Source: Sulfuricella sp. (GTDB taxonomy: Bacteria > Pseudomonadota > Gammaproteobacteria > Burkholderiales > Sulfuricellaceae). Taken from it: a DNA stretch of 63,645 nucleotides. The number at the start of each line of letters is the position of its first letter. Position 1 is the stretch's first letter. The translations under genes were made by a program, and so were the position numbers. This document shows, piece by piece, positions 1 through 8,285 of the stretch. Under the pieces are notes generated by a model. The model saw only the letters and a list, made by a program, of their open reading frames with translations, did not search any database and was not told where the DNA came from. The stretch covers positions 1 through 63,645 of the forward strand of contig JAGXQV010000166.1 in NCBI GenBank assembly GCA_018336195.1, read 5' to 3'.

Positions 1-357
1 CGCCCCGCCGTGGCGCGCCGCGATTTGCCGGGCGGCACGGTGCAGGTTGCGCGCCCGCGAGTAGTAGCCCAGCCCGCTCCACAGCGCCAGCACGTCGTCC
101 TCGGGCGCCGCGGCCAGCGCGGCGAGATCGGGGAACCGTTCCAGGAAGCGCAGGTAATAGGGAATCACCGTCGCCACCTGGGTTTGCTGCAGCATGATTT
201 CCGACAGCCACACCCGGTACGGGTCGCGGGACTGCTGCCAGGGCAGGTCGTGGCGTCCGTGGCGGCGCTGCCAGGCGATAATGGCGGACGAGAATCCCCC
301 CTGATCCAAGTTGGTCGTTTGAGGCAATGCGGTGCAAGGTAATACAGTGTTTTTCAC
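1..357 (-). CDS. mutY: A/G-specific adenine glycosylase MutY, N-terminal part only
   Basis: Base-excision repair enzyme that removes adenine mispaired with 8-oxoguanine. Reading the minus strand from a GTG at 357 gives 119 codons open to the window edge, so the C-terminal part lies outside. The translation carries the MutY N-terminal signature: RHDLPWQ, then [17 protein letters not shown] (the Glu is the expected catalytic acid), then [15 protein letters not shown]. The GTG start gives about 20 residues before the conserved FSSAIIAWQ; in-frame TTG codons nearer to it are alternatives. In many betaproteobacteria mutY lies next to an AsmA-family gene; here hipBA separates the two. Confidence 0.88.
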   Translation of the reverse strand, partial: MKNTVLPCTALPQTTNLDQGGFSSAIIAWQRRHGRHDLPWQQSRDPYRVWLSEIMLQQTQVATVIPYYLRFLERFPDLAALAAAPEDDVLALWSGLGYYSRARNLHRAARQIAARHGGA

Positions 358-573
358 GTCGTCGGCTTCCCAATGGCTTCCCAGGTAAATATCGTGACGG
401 CATTATTTCATTCCGGGAAACGTGATACAAACAGTTCTCTGATTCTTAATGGAATTAAGGAATCAAAACAACCCGGTACGACTGTCTTAACGAACCTCCG
501 GTTTGAACGGTCCCGGTACGACCGGATTGATGGCCCAACGCCGCCCCCCCCCGCCATGATGCGGAAGTACGCG

Positions 574-732
574 GCACGGCCAGAACCCGATAATTTAAGG
601 TTCTCACCAGAACCCAAAACCCATTTAAACGCGCTCATGGGCATCTTTGTTGCAGGGTTCCGACATTACAACCTATAATCGTCCCGACAGAACTCTTTAT
701 TACATATTAAGAACCTCTTGGGAGCGATTAAC
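574..732 (+). promoter_or_regulatory. Putative hipBA promoter and operator half-sites
   Basis: A sigma70-like promoter is visible: TTGCAG at 650-655 and TATAAT at 674-679 with an 18-base spacer, about 54 bases before the hipB ATG. AGAACC half-sites occur at 582-587, 609-614 and 710-715, with an inverted GGTTCT at 599-604, so 582-604 forms an inverted repeat (AGAACC, 11 bases, GGTTCT). HipB-type antitoxins autoregulate by binding such palindromes, so this is a plausible autoregulatory site. The upstream stretch 358-573 holds no gene; it contains a second inverted repeat at 441-464 and two copies of CCCGGTACGAC. Confidence 0.45.
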
Positions 733-1059
733 ATGGAATCCCCGATTCCTCTGCCTGTCGAACGTGCCATCCACAAGCTCGGCAGCGACATTTCGCTGGC
801 GCGACGGCGTCGCCATATCTCGCAGGCTTCACTGGCCGAACGCATGGGGGCATCCCTTTCCACGGTACGCCGCATGGAAAAAGGCGATGTGCGGGTGCCC
901 ATCCACTTCTTCGCCCGTGCGCTGCACGTCTTCGGCGAGATCCAGGCGCTGGAGCACCTCCTGGATACCCCTAACGACGAAATCGGCCTGACGCTGATGG
1001 ACGAGCGCTTGCCCAAGCGCGTGCGCAGCAAGTCAGGCAGTCCCTCGGGAGCGCTCTGA
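733..1059 (+). CDS. hipB: HipB-like XRE-family antitoxin
   Basis: Small DNA-binding protein of 108 residues with one Cro/CI helix-turn-helix at about residues 19-75 (core ISQASLAERMGASLSTVRRM). The start is the ATG at 733 because GGGAG sits 8-9 bases upstream; a TTG at 718 is in frame but has no better site. The stop overlaps the next ATG (TGATG), so it is translationally coupled to the HipA-like gene. The expected role is to bind and neutralise the kinase toxin and to repress the operon. It is assigned as HipB from the HTH and the neighbour, not from close sequence identity. Confidence 0.8.
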   Translation: MESPIPLPVERAIHKLGSDISLARRRRHISQASLAERMGASLSTVRRMEKGDVRVPIHFFARALHVFGEIQALEHLLDTPNDEIGLTLMDERLPKRVRSKSGSPSGAL

Positions 1060-2360
1060 TGACCGCCGTCGCCGCGGTCCGCAGGCAAGTCCGGCTGTGC
1101 ATCGGCAAGGCGGGCCTGCCGGTCGGTTCGCTCGCCTATGTCCGCCAGGGCCGCCGTGAGAACAGCGCCTTCGCCTATGACGCGGCCTGGCTATCCAACC
1201 CGTCACGCTTCAACGTGTCGGCCGACCTGCAACTCATAGCAGGCCATCAGCCGCACAAGGCGGCTTCGCCGCACGACTCGGTATTCCACGGTGCCATCGC
1301 CGATACCGCGCCGGACGCTTGGGGTCGGCGCGTCATCGCCCGCGACCACGCCAAGCGCCGCAGGGCAGAGCCCCACCTGCCAGCCCTCACCGAGTTGGAC
1401 TACCTGCTGGCGGTCGACGACTTCAGCCGCGTCGGTGCACTGCGCCTCTGCGATACGGAGGGGACTTGGCAGCGGACGGTGGACAAGGGGCGGCGCAGCA
1501 CCCCGCCGCTGATCGAGTTGGAGCGTATCTACCTGGCCAGCCGTGCCGTCGAGCGCGGACAGGAATCGGCCGAGGACTTGCGCTATCTGCAAGGCAAGGG
1601 CACGTCGCTCGGCGGCATGCGCCCCAAGTGCACGCTGGTGGACGAGGACGGCTGGCTCGCCATCGGCAAATTTCCCAGCATGGGCGACAGCCGCAGCGTC
1701 ACGCGCGGCGAGGTGCTGGCCCTGAAGCTGGCGGCGCAGGCCGGCATCGATGCCGCAGCCGCGCGCATCGTCTTGCTGGGCGAGCGGGGAAATGCAGTGC
1801 CGGTAGCGGTCATCCGCCGCTTCGACCGCGACGCCGAAGACGGCCGCATTCCCTACCAATCGGCCGCTACGCTGCTGCAAGCCTCGCGCGAAGAGGAGCG
1901 CAGCTACGCCGAGATCGCCGACGCGATCCGCTCGCACAGCCATGCCCCCACTGCGGACGTGCGTCAACTCTGGCGGCGACTGGTGTTCAACCTGCTGATC
2001 GCCAACGTGGACGATCACTTGCAGAATCTCGGATTCCTGCATGTGGAGCGCGGGCTGTGGCGGCTTGCGCCCGCCTTCGACATCAATCCTTTCCCGGACA
2101 GGGAGAGGGAATCCAAGACCTGGTTGACCGAGCAGGATGGGCCGATTACCGACGTGCAGATGCTGCTGGCCCGCGCGTCGTATTTCGCACTGGACGAGGC
2201 CCAGGCTTTGACCGTGCTGGGTGAGGTGCATGCCGCGGTAGCGAATTGGCGGCGGATCGCGCTCGGCCCGGAGGTCGGATTGCGTGCGGTCGAACTGGAC
2301 GACTTCGCGCCGGCCTTCGAGCACGAACAGATGGATGCAGTCGCCGCACTGCTCGGGTAG
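1059..2360 (+). CDS. hipA: HipA-like serine/threonine kinase toxin
   Basis: 433 residues with HipA family order: an N-terminal subdomain, HGAIADTAPDAWGRRVI near residues 73-90, the glycine-rich nucleotide loop GTSLGGMRPK near 183-193, the catalytic segment NVDDHLQN near 315-323, and AFDINPFP as the metal-binding loop near 338. HipA kinases phosphorylate targets such as glutamyl-tRNA synthetase and cause growth arrest. All key elements are present, so it is probably active. It overlaps hipB by one base. The module lies between mutY and an AsmA-like gene, both on the opposite strand, which suggests later insertion. Confidence 0.88.
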   Translation: MTAVAAVRRQVRLCIGKAGLPVGSLAYVRQGRRENSAFAYDAAWLSNPSRFNVSADLQLIAGHQPHKAASPHDSVFHGAIADTAPDAWGRRVIARDHAKRRRAEPHLPALTELDYLLAVDDFSRVGALRLCDTEGTWQRTVDKGRRSTPPLIELERIYLASRAVERGQESAEDLRYLQGKGTSLGGMRPKCTLVDEDGWLAIGKFPSMGDSRSVTRGEVLALKLAAQAGIDAAAARIVLLGERGNAVPVAVIRRFDRDAEDGRIPYQSAATLLQASREEERSYAEIADAIRSHSHAPTADVRQLWRRLVFNLLIANVDDHLQNLGFLHVERGLWRLAPAFDINPFPDRERESKTWLTEQDGPITDVQMLLARASYFALDEAQALTVLGEVHAAVANWRRIALGPEVGLRAVELDDFAPAFEHEQMDAVAALLG

Positions 2361-2431
2361 TCAGCACTACGCCAACGTCGCGACCCAAACAGGCTCGGAA
2401 TTACAGATCGTCATCCGGTTTGATATCGCGC

Positions 2432-3367
2432 TCATTGCGGGCGGGCCTGTGCCGCCTCGAAGCGGGTCGCGCCATTCCAGGTATGGGTCAATTCGCCTTT
2501 AGCGCCGTCGAGCAGGTTCACCTCCAGGCGCGCGGCGGGCCATGCCAGCCAAGCGCCGGCCACCCCGAGGCGGGCCGCGCCGCTGTAGGTGAGGGTCAGC
2601 CTGCCGCTCGGCCACAGGTGATTGACCGATAACACCGCCTGCTCCGCCTGTGCCGTGGCGACATCGCCCGCCAACGCCGGAATCCGCAGCGCCACGTCGA
2701 AGCTGGCGGCGTCGTGGCCCCATTGGGCGACCAGGCTGACATCTTCCGCGGCGAATCCCTGCGGCACCTGGCGCAGCGCGCCGATTGCCAGGCGCAAGTC
2801 GAATTTCTCCGTGCCGTGAAGGCCGTTCAGCCCCAGCGCCAAGCTATGTGCCTGCCCGGCCGGCGCGCTCTGCAGCCGCCAGCGGAGATCACTCAAGCCC
2901 AATCCGCTGCCGCTGCCCTCCCCATCCACTGCGCTGCCGGCGATGTTCAGCACCGCCCGCTCCAGATGCAGCACGTTCCCGTTCGCCGCGCCGCCGTTAA
3001 AAACCCCGGCACCGCCCAGATCGGCGCGCACGCCGTGCAGGACCATGCCGGTCACTCGCGGCGCGCCCCCCAGCAGTGCTCCCCACGCAAGATTCAGGCG
3101 CGCCTCGGTGAAACTTGCAAATGCCACCTTGCCGTCCCGCCCGCTCAGCGTACTGCGCGCCAGCACCACCGCCGGGCGGGGAAACAAGGCAAGACGGGGA
3201 GTCTCTTCCAGATGCAAGACGCACCGCGGCTTTTCCGCCAGCCACGCCGTCAGGCGCTGCCCGACGTCCGCGCCGTCGAAGCGCCCCCAGGCGACGAGAA
3301 GCAGCAACAGATATAAGCACGCGACAGCGGCCGACACGACCAGGATTTTTTTGGAGAGGACCGACAA
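2432..3367 (-). CDS. AsmA-like inner-membrane-anchored protein
   Basis: About 311 residues: a single N-terminal membrane segment (VVSAAVACLYLLLLLVAW), then the AsmA N-terminal pattern (ADVGQRLTAWLAEK, LFPRPAVVLARSTLSG, ARLNLAWGALLGG) and a beta-rich periplasmic remainder. AsmA-family proteins span the envelope and are linked to phospholipid transport and outer-membrane homeostasis. The open frame extends upstream to 3580, but that part reads through a MITE-like element. The chosen start is TTG at 3367, preceded by GGAG with 5 bases spacing. At 311 residues it is shorter than classical AsmA (about 600). The minus-strand neighbour beyond hipBA is mutY. Confidence 0.7.
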   Translation of the reverse strand: MSVLSKKILVVSAAVACLYLLLLLVAWGRFDGADVGQRLTAWLAEKPRCVLHLEETPRLALFPRPAVVLARSTLSGRDGKVAFASFTEARLNLAWGALLGGAPRVTGMVLHGVRADLGGAGVFNGGAANGNVLHLERAVLNIAGSAVDGEGSGSGLGLSDLRWRLQSAPAGQAHSLALGLNGLHGTEKFDLRLAIGALRQVPQGFAAEDVSLVAQWGHDAASFDVALRIPALAGDVATAQAEQAVLSVNHLWPSGRLTLTYSGAARLGVAGAWLAWPAARLEVNLLDGAKGELTHTWNGATRFEAAQARPQ

Positions 3368-3421
3368 AATGGCTCCAGCAGTGAGAATTGGCGACCCCCG
3401 ATGATAACCGAGCAGGTGCCA

Positions 3422-3669
3422 TAGGAGCCTGTCGGACTTGAAGAATCGAAGCGCAACGGGTTTCGCAGGCAAGCCGCGTAGTGGCTGCTCGCAAAATTTA
3501 GCTGGGCGAGGACAGATTTTGCGAGCTTTCGCCTTGCGGCGAAATGCCTGCTTACCCCATTTGCCGGTTTTGCAGGTCAACAGTCATTCTATTGACCAAT
3601 AAAGCGGCGAAATATGGACCGGCCAGACAAATTTGCAGCCGATTTCCTTTAAGTCCGACAAGCTCCTAG
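3422..3669. mobile_element. MITE-like element with 18-bp terminal inverted repeats
   Basis: TAGGAGCCTGTCGGACTT at the left end matches the inverted right end AAGTCCGACAAGCTCCTA with one mismatch. The interior of about 210 bp has no complete gene. A minus-strand open frame crosses it and may be a transposase relic. A TA at each edge could be a target duplication. It lies at the 5' end of the AsmA-like gene and may supply or remove upstream sequence for it. Confidence 0.6.
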
Positions 3670-3721
3670 TCAATCGAGCTTTTTCGGTATGACGTCAGCC
3701 CTTCCCTGGAGAACGCGTCAC

Positions 3722-3850
3722 ATGGACTACCCCAATGGACTGTGGCTCCTCGCCGTGAGTTGGCGCGCTTACTTCGCGCGGCTACGACATGCAGGAATGC
3801 TTAGGGCTGCGCCCGTTGCGCGGCAAGGTGCGCAGCGTGACGGCCCAGGA
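3722..3850 (+). pseudogene. Remnant of a membrane methyltransferase gene, paralogue of the intact copy at 25935
   Basis: Two segments resemble the intact gene at 25935-26597 in the same order. The start (ATG GAC TAC then GGACTG...CTCCTCGCC...GCTTACTTC) resembles its first codons. The stretch from CGCGGCTACGACATGC to CGTGACGGCCCAGGA is close to 26220-26293. About 240 bp between the two segments is missing, and the reading frame is not kept to a proper end. It stops one base before the stop codon of the convergent regulator gene. It is a truncated, internally deleted duplicate. Confidence 0.75.
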
Positions 3851-4561
3851 TTAATTCGCCCCCAAGCCGGATGCGTCTTGCCGTTCCGCCATCGGGACGG
3901 TCAAGACGTAGCCGGCGCCGCGTATGCCTTTTAGCGTATCGGCGGCGAGTCCCGCCGCTTCGAGCTTTTTGCGCAGGCGGCTGACGATGGCTTCGAGGCG
4001 CCTTTCGTCGTAACTCAAGTATTGCCCGCCGAGTGCTTCGATAAGCTGCTTGCGGCTCACCTGGCAGTTGGAGGCGCGGGCGAGACGAGCCAGCAGCAGG
4101 GTTTCGCTCTGGGTCAACTCGATGCGCGCGGCTTGGTCGGTCAGCAGTGCCTGTTCTCCGGCCAGCAGGATCAGTCCGCTATCGGGCGGCTTGGCGACGG
4201 CGATGCGTCGGGCCAGGGCGCGCAGCACCAGCGCCAGTTCGCGCATGTCGACCGGCTTGCCGAGATAGACGTCCGCGCCTTCCTCCATGCCCCGGATGCG
4301 GTCGGGCATGGTGGTTCGCGCGGTCAGCATCACGATGCCGAGGTGCGGCTGTTTACGGCGCAGGCGGCGGGCGATGGAGAGGCCGTTCTCGCCGGGCAGG
4401 CCGATATCCAGCACGACGATGTCGGGGGAAAAATCCTGAAGACGCTCGTCCAGCGCCACGGCGTTGTCGCACATCGCCACCTCGAAGCCTTCATCGCGCA
4501 GGTTGAAGGCGATATCGTCGAGCAGGTCGGCATTGTCCTCGACCACGGCGATGCGGATCAT
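3851..4561 (-). CDS. OmpR/PhoB-type response regulator
   Basis: 236 residues: receiver domain (VVEDN acidic pocket, phospho-acceptor Asp52 in VVLDIGLPGENG, Lys in YLGKPVD) and a C-terminal winged helix (SRKQLIEALGG, RRLEAIVSRLRKKL, IRGAGYVL). The start is the ATG at 4561, which overlaps the stop of the kinase gene (ATGA), with AGGAGA upstream. The longer open frame extending above 4561 is another frame of the kinase gene. It acts as the transcriptional output of the 7TMR-DISM kinase; its target genes are not evident. Confidence 0.93.
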   Translation of the reverse strand: MIRIAVVEDNADLLDDIAFNLRDEGFEVAMCDNAVALDERLQDFSPDIVVLDIGLPGENGLSIARRLRRKQPHLGIVMLTARTTMPDRIRGMEEGADVYLGKPVDMRELALVLRALARRIAVAKPPDSGLILLAGEQALLTDQAARIELTQSETLLLARLARASNCQVSRKQLIEALGGQYLSYDERRLEAIVSRLRKKLEAAGLAADTLKGIRGAGYVLTVPMAERQDASGLGAN

Positions 4562-6489
4562 GATATTTCTCCTGGAAGCCAGACGCGGAATTCGGCACCG
4601 CCGTCTCGATTGATTAATTCGACGGTTCCGCCGTGCATTTCGGCGATGCGCCGTACCAGGTACATGCCGAGTCCGGCGCCGCCGATGTTCCCGACGTTGT
4701 CTCCGCGCACGTAGCGGTCGAAGAGACGCTCGCGCAGCGCTTCCGGTATGCCGCCGCCATGATCGGCCACGACGATCTCGATGCCCTTCCTGGCGGATTC
4801 GCCGCACGGCGCCAGCGACACGCCGACCGTGGTCTCGGGCGGCGAATACTTGAGGGCATTGTCGATGAGGTTGGCGACCACCACGCCGAGCAATGCCGGG
4901 TCGGCAGCGATGGTCAGGACGGCGGGCGCGGTTACCCGCAGGCGCTGCGCGTCGGCGGATTCCTCGGCGACGCGCCGGAGCAGCGCGGCGACGTCGGTCG
5001 GGGCGCGCCGAATCGTCAGCCCTTCGTCGTCGATCCGTTCCTTGGCGAGGAATTGCTCGACCAGGTTGTTGACGCGGCCCACGGTTCGACGGATACGCCC
5101 GTGGCGACGCGACACTTCGGTATCGTTGGCGCGGTTGAGGCGTTCGAGCGCTTGTACCGCGACGTCGACCACCGCCAGGGGGGTTTTCAGTTCGTGCGAC
5201 AGCATGGCGATGAATTCGCCCTGTTCCCGATGCGCGGCCCGCGCCTGTTCGGCAATCGCCTCGGAGGCCTGGACGCGGATCAGCGCCTGGAACTCGGCGG
5301 CGCGCAACTCGCGAAAGCGCATGGCCAGCGCGAAATTCATGGCGATGATGTTCCCCAAGCCGGATATTTGTCGCAGGTGAAACATGAAAAAATCGTTCGT
5401 ATATAAGCCCAGCAGGGAAACCGCCATGCCCAGCGTGCCAAACAAGGCGAGGGCATTGCCGGCGGCGATGAATACGCCTTCCCGCCGGCCTTCCCGCCAG
5501 ATTCGTAGCGCCAGCCATAGACCGAGGATGAGCATCAACAGCAGCAGGCTAATCATCGCCCGCGCCGCCTCGATGTAATAATCGCTGAGCAGCACGGGAA
5601 GCAAGGCCAGCGGCAGAATCACCTGAATCCGATAGAGCCTGAACAGCCAAGGCTGGTCGCGCTCCACTTTCAGCATGCGCCGGTAAAACGGCGCCCCGGC
5701 GCTGAGGGTAATGGCGAATGCCACGCCCAGCCAGGCGTTGGCGATAGCCGGATGTTCCGGGAAGATATATTGGCTGACCAGGCCGTTGGCGGCAATGGTC
5801 AGCAGCATCGAGGTCGCCACGTGCAAGCAGAACCAGGCATACAGTTCTTCCCGCAACCAGGCCCATAAAACCAGGTTGAAGAGCAGGACGAAGATGAGGA
5901 TTCCGTAGTAAATGCCCAGGCCGCCATATTCGAGATTGGCCGCGCCATGGAATTCCCCGGCATTCCACAGCTTGAGGAAAACCAGCGAGGAACTGGTCGT
6001 TTGCAGGCGCAGATAGAGCGTATGCGGCAACGTGTCGTCCATCTGGAGCTTGAAGACGAAGGATCGATGCGGTTCTTCGCGCGCGGAAAAGGGCAGCCGG
6101 TCGCCGCCGCGCCTCTCGTTGAAACTGCCGGGCGCTTCCGCCACCGGTTCGTAAAGGCGCAGATCGTCGAGAAAAGGCGGCTGAACTTCCAGCCACCAAT
6201 CGCCGGGGCTGGACGCCCGCACGGTAAAGCGCAGCCAATGGACGTTCCTCGTGTAACCCGCGTTGAAAGCGCCGCGCACCGGCGTAAAGCGCAGGCTGGC
6301 TAGCGCGGAAGTTACGCTGTCTATCGTCTCGGTACCGCTGGGATCGACCAGCACGGCGAGGTCGCCGACCGGAAGCGGGTTTGCGATAGCGCCCTGCCAC
6401 ACCAACGCCAGCGCCAGCCAAACCGCCCACGGATGCCGGGAGCGGAAAAATCCGCTGATTCGCGATAGCAAGTGGGATACCCCCGTCAT
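4558..6489 (-). CDS. 7TMR-DISM sensor histidine kinase
   Basis: 643 residues: signal peptide (WLALALVWQGAIANP), a periplasmic 7TMR-DISMED2-type domain at about 40-185 (NVHWLRFTV, LEVQPPFLDDLRLY), seven membrane segments at about 190-390, HisKA with His432 in AMLSHELKTPLAVV, and HATPase_c (NLIDNALKYSPP, DHGGGIP, GAGLGMYL). 7TMR-DISM extracellular domains are thought to bind carbohydrate-like ligands. It is co-transcribed with and overlaps the regulator gene. The ATG at 6489 was taken; a TTG one codon earlier is possible. No strong ribosome binding site is visible. Confidence 0.92.
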   Translation of the reverse strand: MTGVSHLLSRISGFFRSRHPWAVWLALALVWQGAIANPLPVGDLAVLVDPSGTETIDSVTSALASLRFTPVRGAFNAGYTRNVHWLRFTVRASSPGDWWLEVQPPFLDDLRLYEPVAEAPGSFNERRGGDRLPFSAREEPHRSFVFKLQMDDTLPHTLYLRLQTTSSSLVFLKLWNAGEFHGAANLEYGGLGIYYGILIFVLLFNLVLWAWLREELYAWFCLHVATSMLLTIAANGLVSQYIFPEHPAIANAWLGVAFAITLSAGAPFYRRMLKVERDQPWLFRLYRIQVILPLALLPVLLSDYYIEAARAMISLLLLMLILGLWLALRIWREGRREGVFIAAGNALALFGTLGMAVSLLGLYTNDFFMFHLRQISGLGNIIAMNFALAMRFRELRAAEFQALIRVQASEAIAEQARAAHREQGEFIAMLSHELKTPLAVVDVAVQALERLNRANDTEVSRRHGRIRRTVGRVNNLVEQFLAKERIDDEGLTIRRAPTDVAALLRRVAEESADAQRLRVTAPAVLTIAADPALLGVVVANLIDNALKYSPPETTVGVSLAPCGESARKGIEIVVADHGGGIPEALRERLFDRYVRGDNVGNIGGAGLGMYLVRRIAEMHGGTVELINRDGGAEFRVWLPGEIS

Positions 6490-6659
6490 CAATACGTACT
6501 CGCAGCGTTCAATTCAGTCCTTGGTCGGCAATCGTTCTCTTCTTCTTATTTCAATAGGCCGAAGCCAGTCGCCATTTTCTACGAATTCAGAGGACGCAAA
6601 AAGGGATTGTCAGCGAATGTCAGCATGGGCATGTAAATATTTGTAATAGTAAGTCTGGA

Positions 6660-6800
6660 TAAGTAATAGCAGTTATTAGTTTTGAGTGTTGAGTTGGGGA
6701 ATGCGCTCTTAGCCTGATTCAAATCCGACGCGCTTTGCGCGGCGACATCAACTAAACACTCAACGCTAAACATTCAAAACTGTTTTTGCCTTTCACTTAT
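6660..6800 (-). repeat. Palindromic dispersed repeat, family 1, copy 1
   Basis: About 140 bp with near-complementary ends (GTTTTGAGTGTTGAGTTG and CAACTAAACACTCAACGC) and a GC-rich core CCGACGCGCTTTGCGCGG. It has the same layout as copies near 12.8, 17.1, 22.3 and 29.0 kb; this copy is in the orientation of the 22.3 kb copy. It sits in the divergent spacer between the kinase and the TPR/beta-barrel gene. The rest of the spacer (6801-6932) holds a GCGCC/GGCGC hairpin and the GAGAGG ribosome binding site of the next gene. Confidence 0.85.
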
Positions 6801-6932
6801 TTCATAAAAAGGTTGTTTCTCCCATAGGACAGGGATTAGCGGCATCCATGCCGTCCGAGGATATCGGCACGGTCGGAGTGACACAGCCGGCACTCTAGCG
6901 CCGACTTCGGCGCCCGACGAGAGGAAAAAGTC

Positions 6933-8285
6933 ATGCGTAAGTTGTGTGGATACAAGGCGATTCAATTACTGGCGAGCGGAGTCGGCCTGGCATCGCTTGC
7001 CGTTTCGGCTTGCGCCGACGTTGCCGCGCCGAATCTCGACGAGGCGCGCCGTCTGCTGGAGGCAGGCCACGCGGAACAATCGGCGGCGCTGCTGGAGCGC
7101 AACCTGGTGCATTTCGCCGGGAATACCGATTACGACCTCCTGCTCGGACTGGCGCAATATCGCGCCGGCCGGAGCGGGCAAGCCCAGTTCGCCTTCGAGC
7201 GCGTACTGATGGTTGCCCCGGAAAACGTCGAGGCACGCCTCAAACTGGCTCAGATCGTTATCGAGCGCGGCAGTACGCGCCTGCTCGACGATCTCTTGCA
7301 GCCGCTGACCACGCACCAACTCAACGCCGAGCAACAGCGGCAACTGGAGAGCCTGCGTGCGCAGGCCGCCGTTTCGGAAAGCAGCCGTTTGTCCGGGCGC
7401 GGCTACGTCCAGGGCGGAATCGGCTGGGACGGCAACGTGACCAGCGGCCCGGACCAGCAGTCCTTGATTTTTCCGGCTCTCGGGACTGAACCGCTGTCGC
7501 TCGGCAACGCGGCACGGGATGCCGACCACGTCGCCACGCTGGAGGCGGGCACGACCTGGGTCGGCACTCTCGACGAGAATACCTGGCTGACCGGCACCGG
7601 TATCCTTCGCGTCGGGGACAACCGCACGCGCCGGGACGTCAGGGAGAGCTTCGTCAATCTCGATCTGGGCATCCTGCGCCGAATCGGCGACGAATATGTC
7701 GGCACATCCCTGACGGGCCAGGACTATCAGGTCGCTGGCGCTACTTATCGCAAGACCCGCGGCCTGCGGCTGAACTGGATTCATCCCCTCGACGGAAGTT
7801 CCTGGCTGACCGGCTACGTGCAGAGCCTCGACTTCGAGTATCCGGGGCAGAGCAGCGACAACGCCGCGCGGCGGGTCGTCGGCGTCACGCTCGATTCGAT
7901 CCGGGAAGGCGGCGCCGCGACCATGCAGTTCGGCGTCTACGGCGGGGAAGAGAACGCCAAGGATGGCGCCAATTCGCCAATCGGCTTTCGCCAAGCGGGC
8001 GTCCAACTGGCCGGACGGATGCGCCTGAACGAAGACTGGTCGATTTCCGCCGGCGCGGTTTACGAACAGCGCCGCCACCAGGCCGAGGACGCTCTGTACG
8101 GAATTTTCCGCAACGACAAGCAACTGAGCATGATCGTCGCAGCCGATTACCGGATCGGCGGGCGCTGGCACCTGATTCCCCAGTACTCGTATTCCCGCAA
8201 TTCGTCCTCTACCGAGCTTTACGACTTTACCCGCAAGACCTTCATGCTGCATTTGAGATGGGAGTTCGACAATGCGAAAAAATGA
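6933..8285 (+). CDS. TPR-containing predicted outer-membrane beta-barrel protein
   Basis: 450 residues: signal peptide (about 1-27, ending SACADVAA), TPR-like helices at about 30-135 (DEARRLLEAGHAEQSAALL, YRAGRSGQAQFAFERVL), and a C-terminal region of alternating aromatic/hydrophilic strands ending in LHLRWEF, which is typical of a beta-barrel. The layout resembles Slam/DUF560 outer-membrane proteins. It has GAGAGG upstream and overlaps the FecR-domain gene by 14 bases, so the two are coupled. It could help assemble or present the proline-rich FecR protein at the surface. That function is inferred from layout only. Confidence 0.65.
   Translation: MRKLCGYKAIQLLASGVGLASLAVSACADVAAPNLDEARRLLEAGHAEQSAALLERNLVHFAGNTDYDLLLGLAQYRAGRSGQAQFAFERVLMVAPENVEARLKLAQIVIERGSTRLLDDLLQPLTTHQLNAEQQRQLESLRAQAAVSESSRLSGRGYVQGGIGWDGNVTSGPDQQSLIFPALGTEPLSLGNAARDADHVATLEAGTTWVGTLDENTWLTGTGILRVGDNRTRRDVRESFVNLDLGILRRIGDEYVGTSLTGQDYQVAGATYRKTRGLRLNWIHPLDGSSWLTGYVQSLDFEYPGQSSDNAARRVVGVTLDSIREGGAATMQFGVYGGEENAKDGANSPIGFRQAGVQLAGRMRLNEDWSISAGAVYEQRRHQAEDALYGIFRNDKQLSMIVAADYRIGGRWHLIPQYSYSRNSSSTELYDFTRKTFMLHLRWEFDNAKK

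Noticed and set aside
373..678. Overlapping open frames upstream of hipB
   Set aside because: They lie in the promoter/operator region and lack ribosome binding sites and family features.
3368..3580. N-terminal extension of the AsmA-like gene
   Set aside because: It reads through the MITE-like element; the TTG at 3367 with GGAG gives a better start.
4633..5406. Plus-strand frame opposite the 7TMR-DISM kinase
   Set aside because: Antisense shadow of a well-supported kinase gene.
6579..6773. Small frames with near-identical N-termini at 6.7 and 17.2 kb
   Set aside because: They come from the family 1 repeat and have no ribosome binding site or family match.
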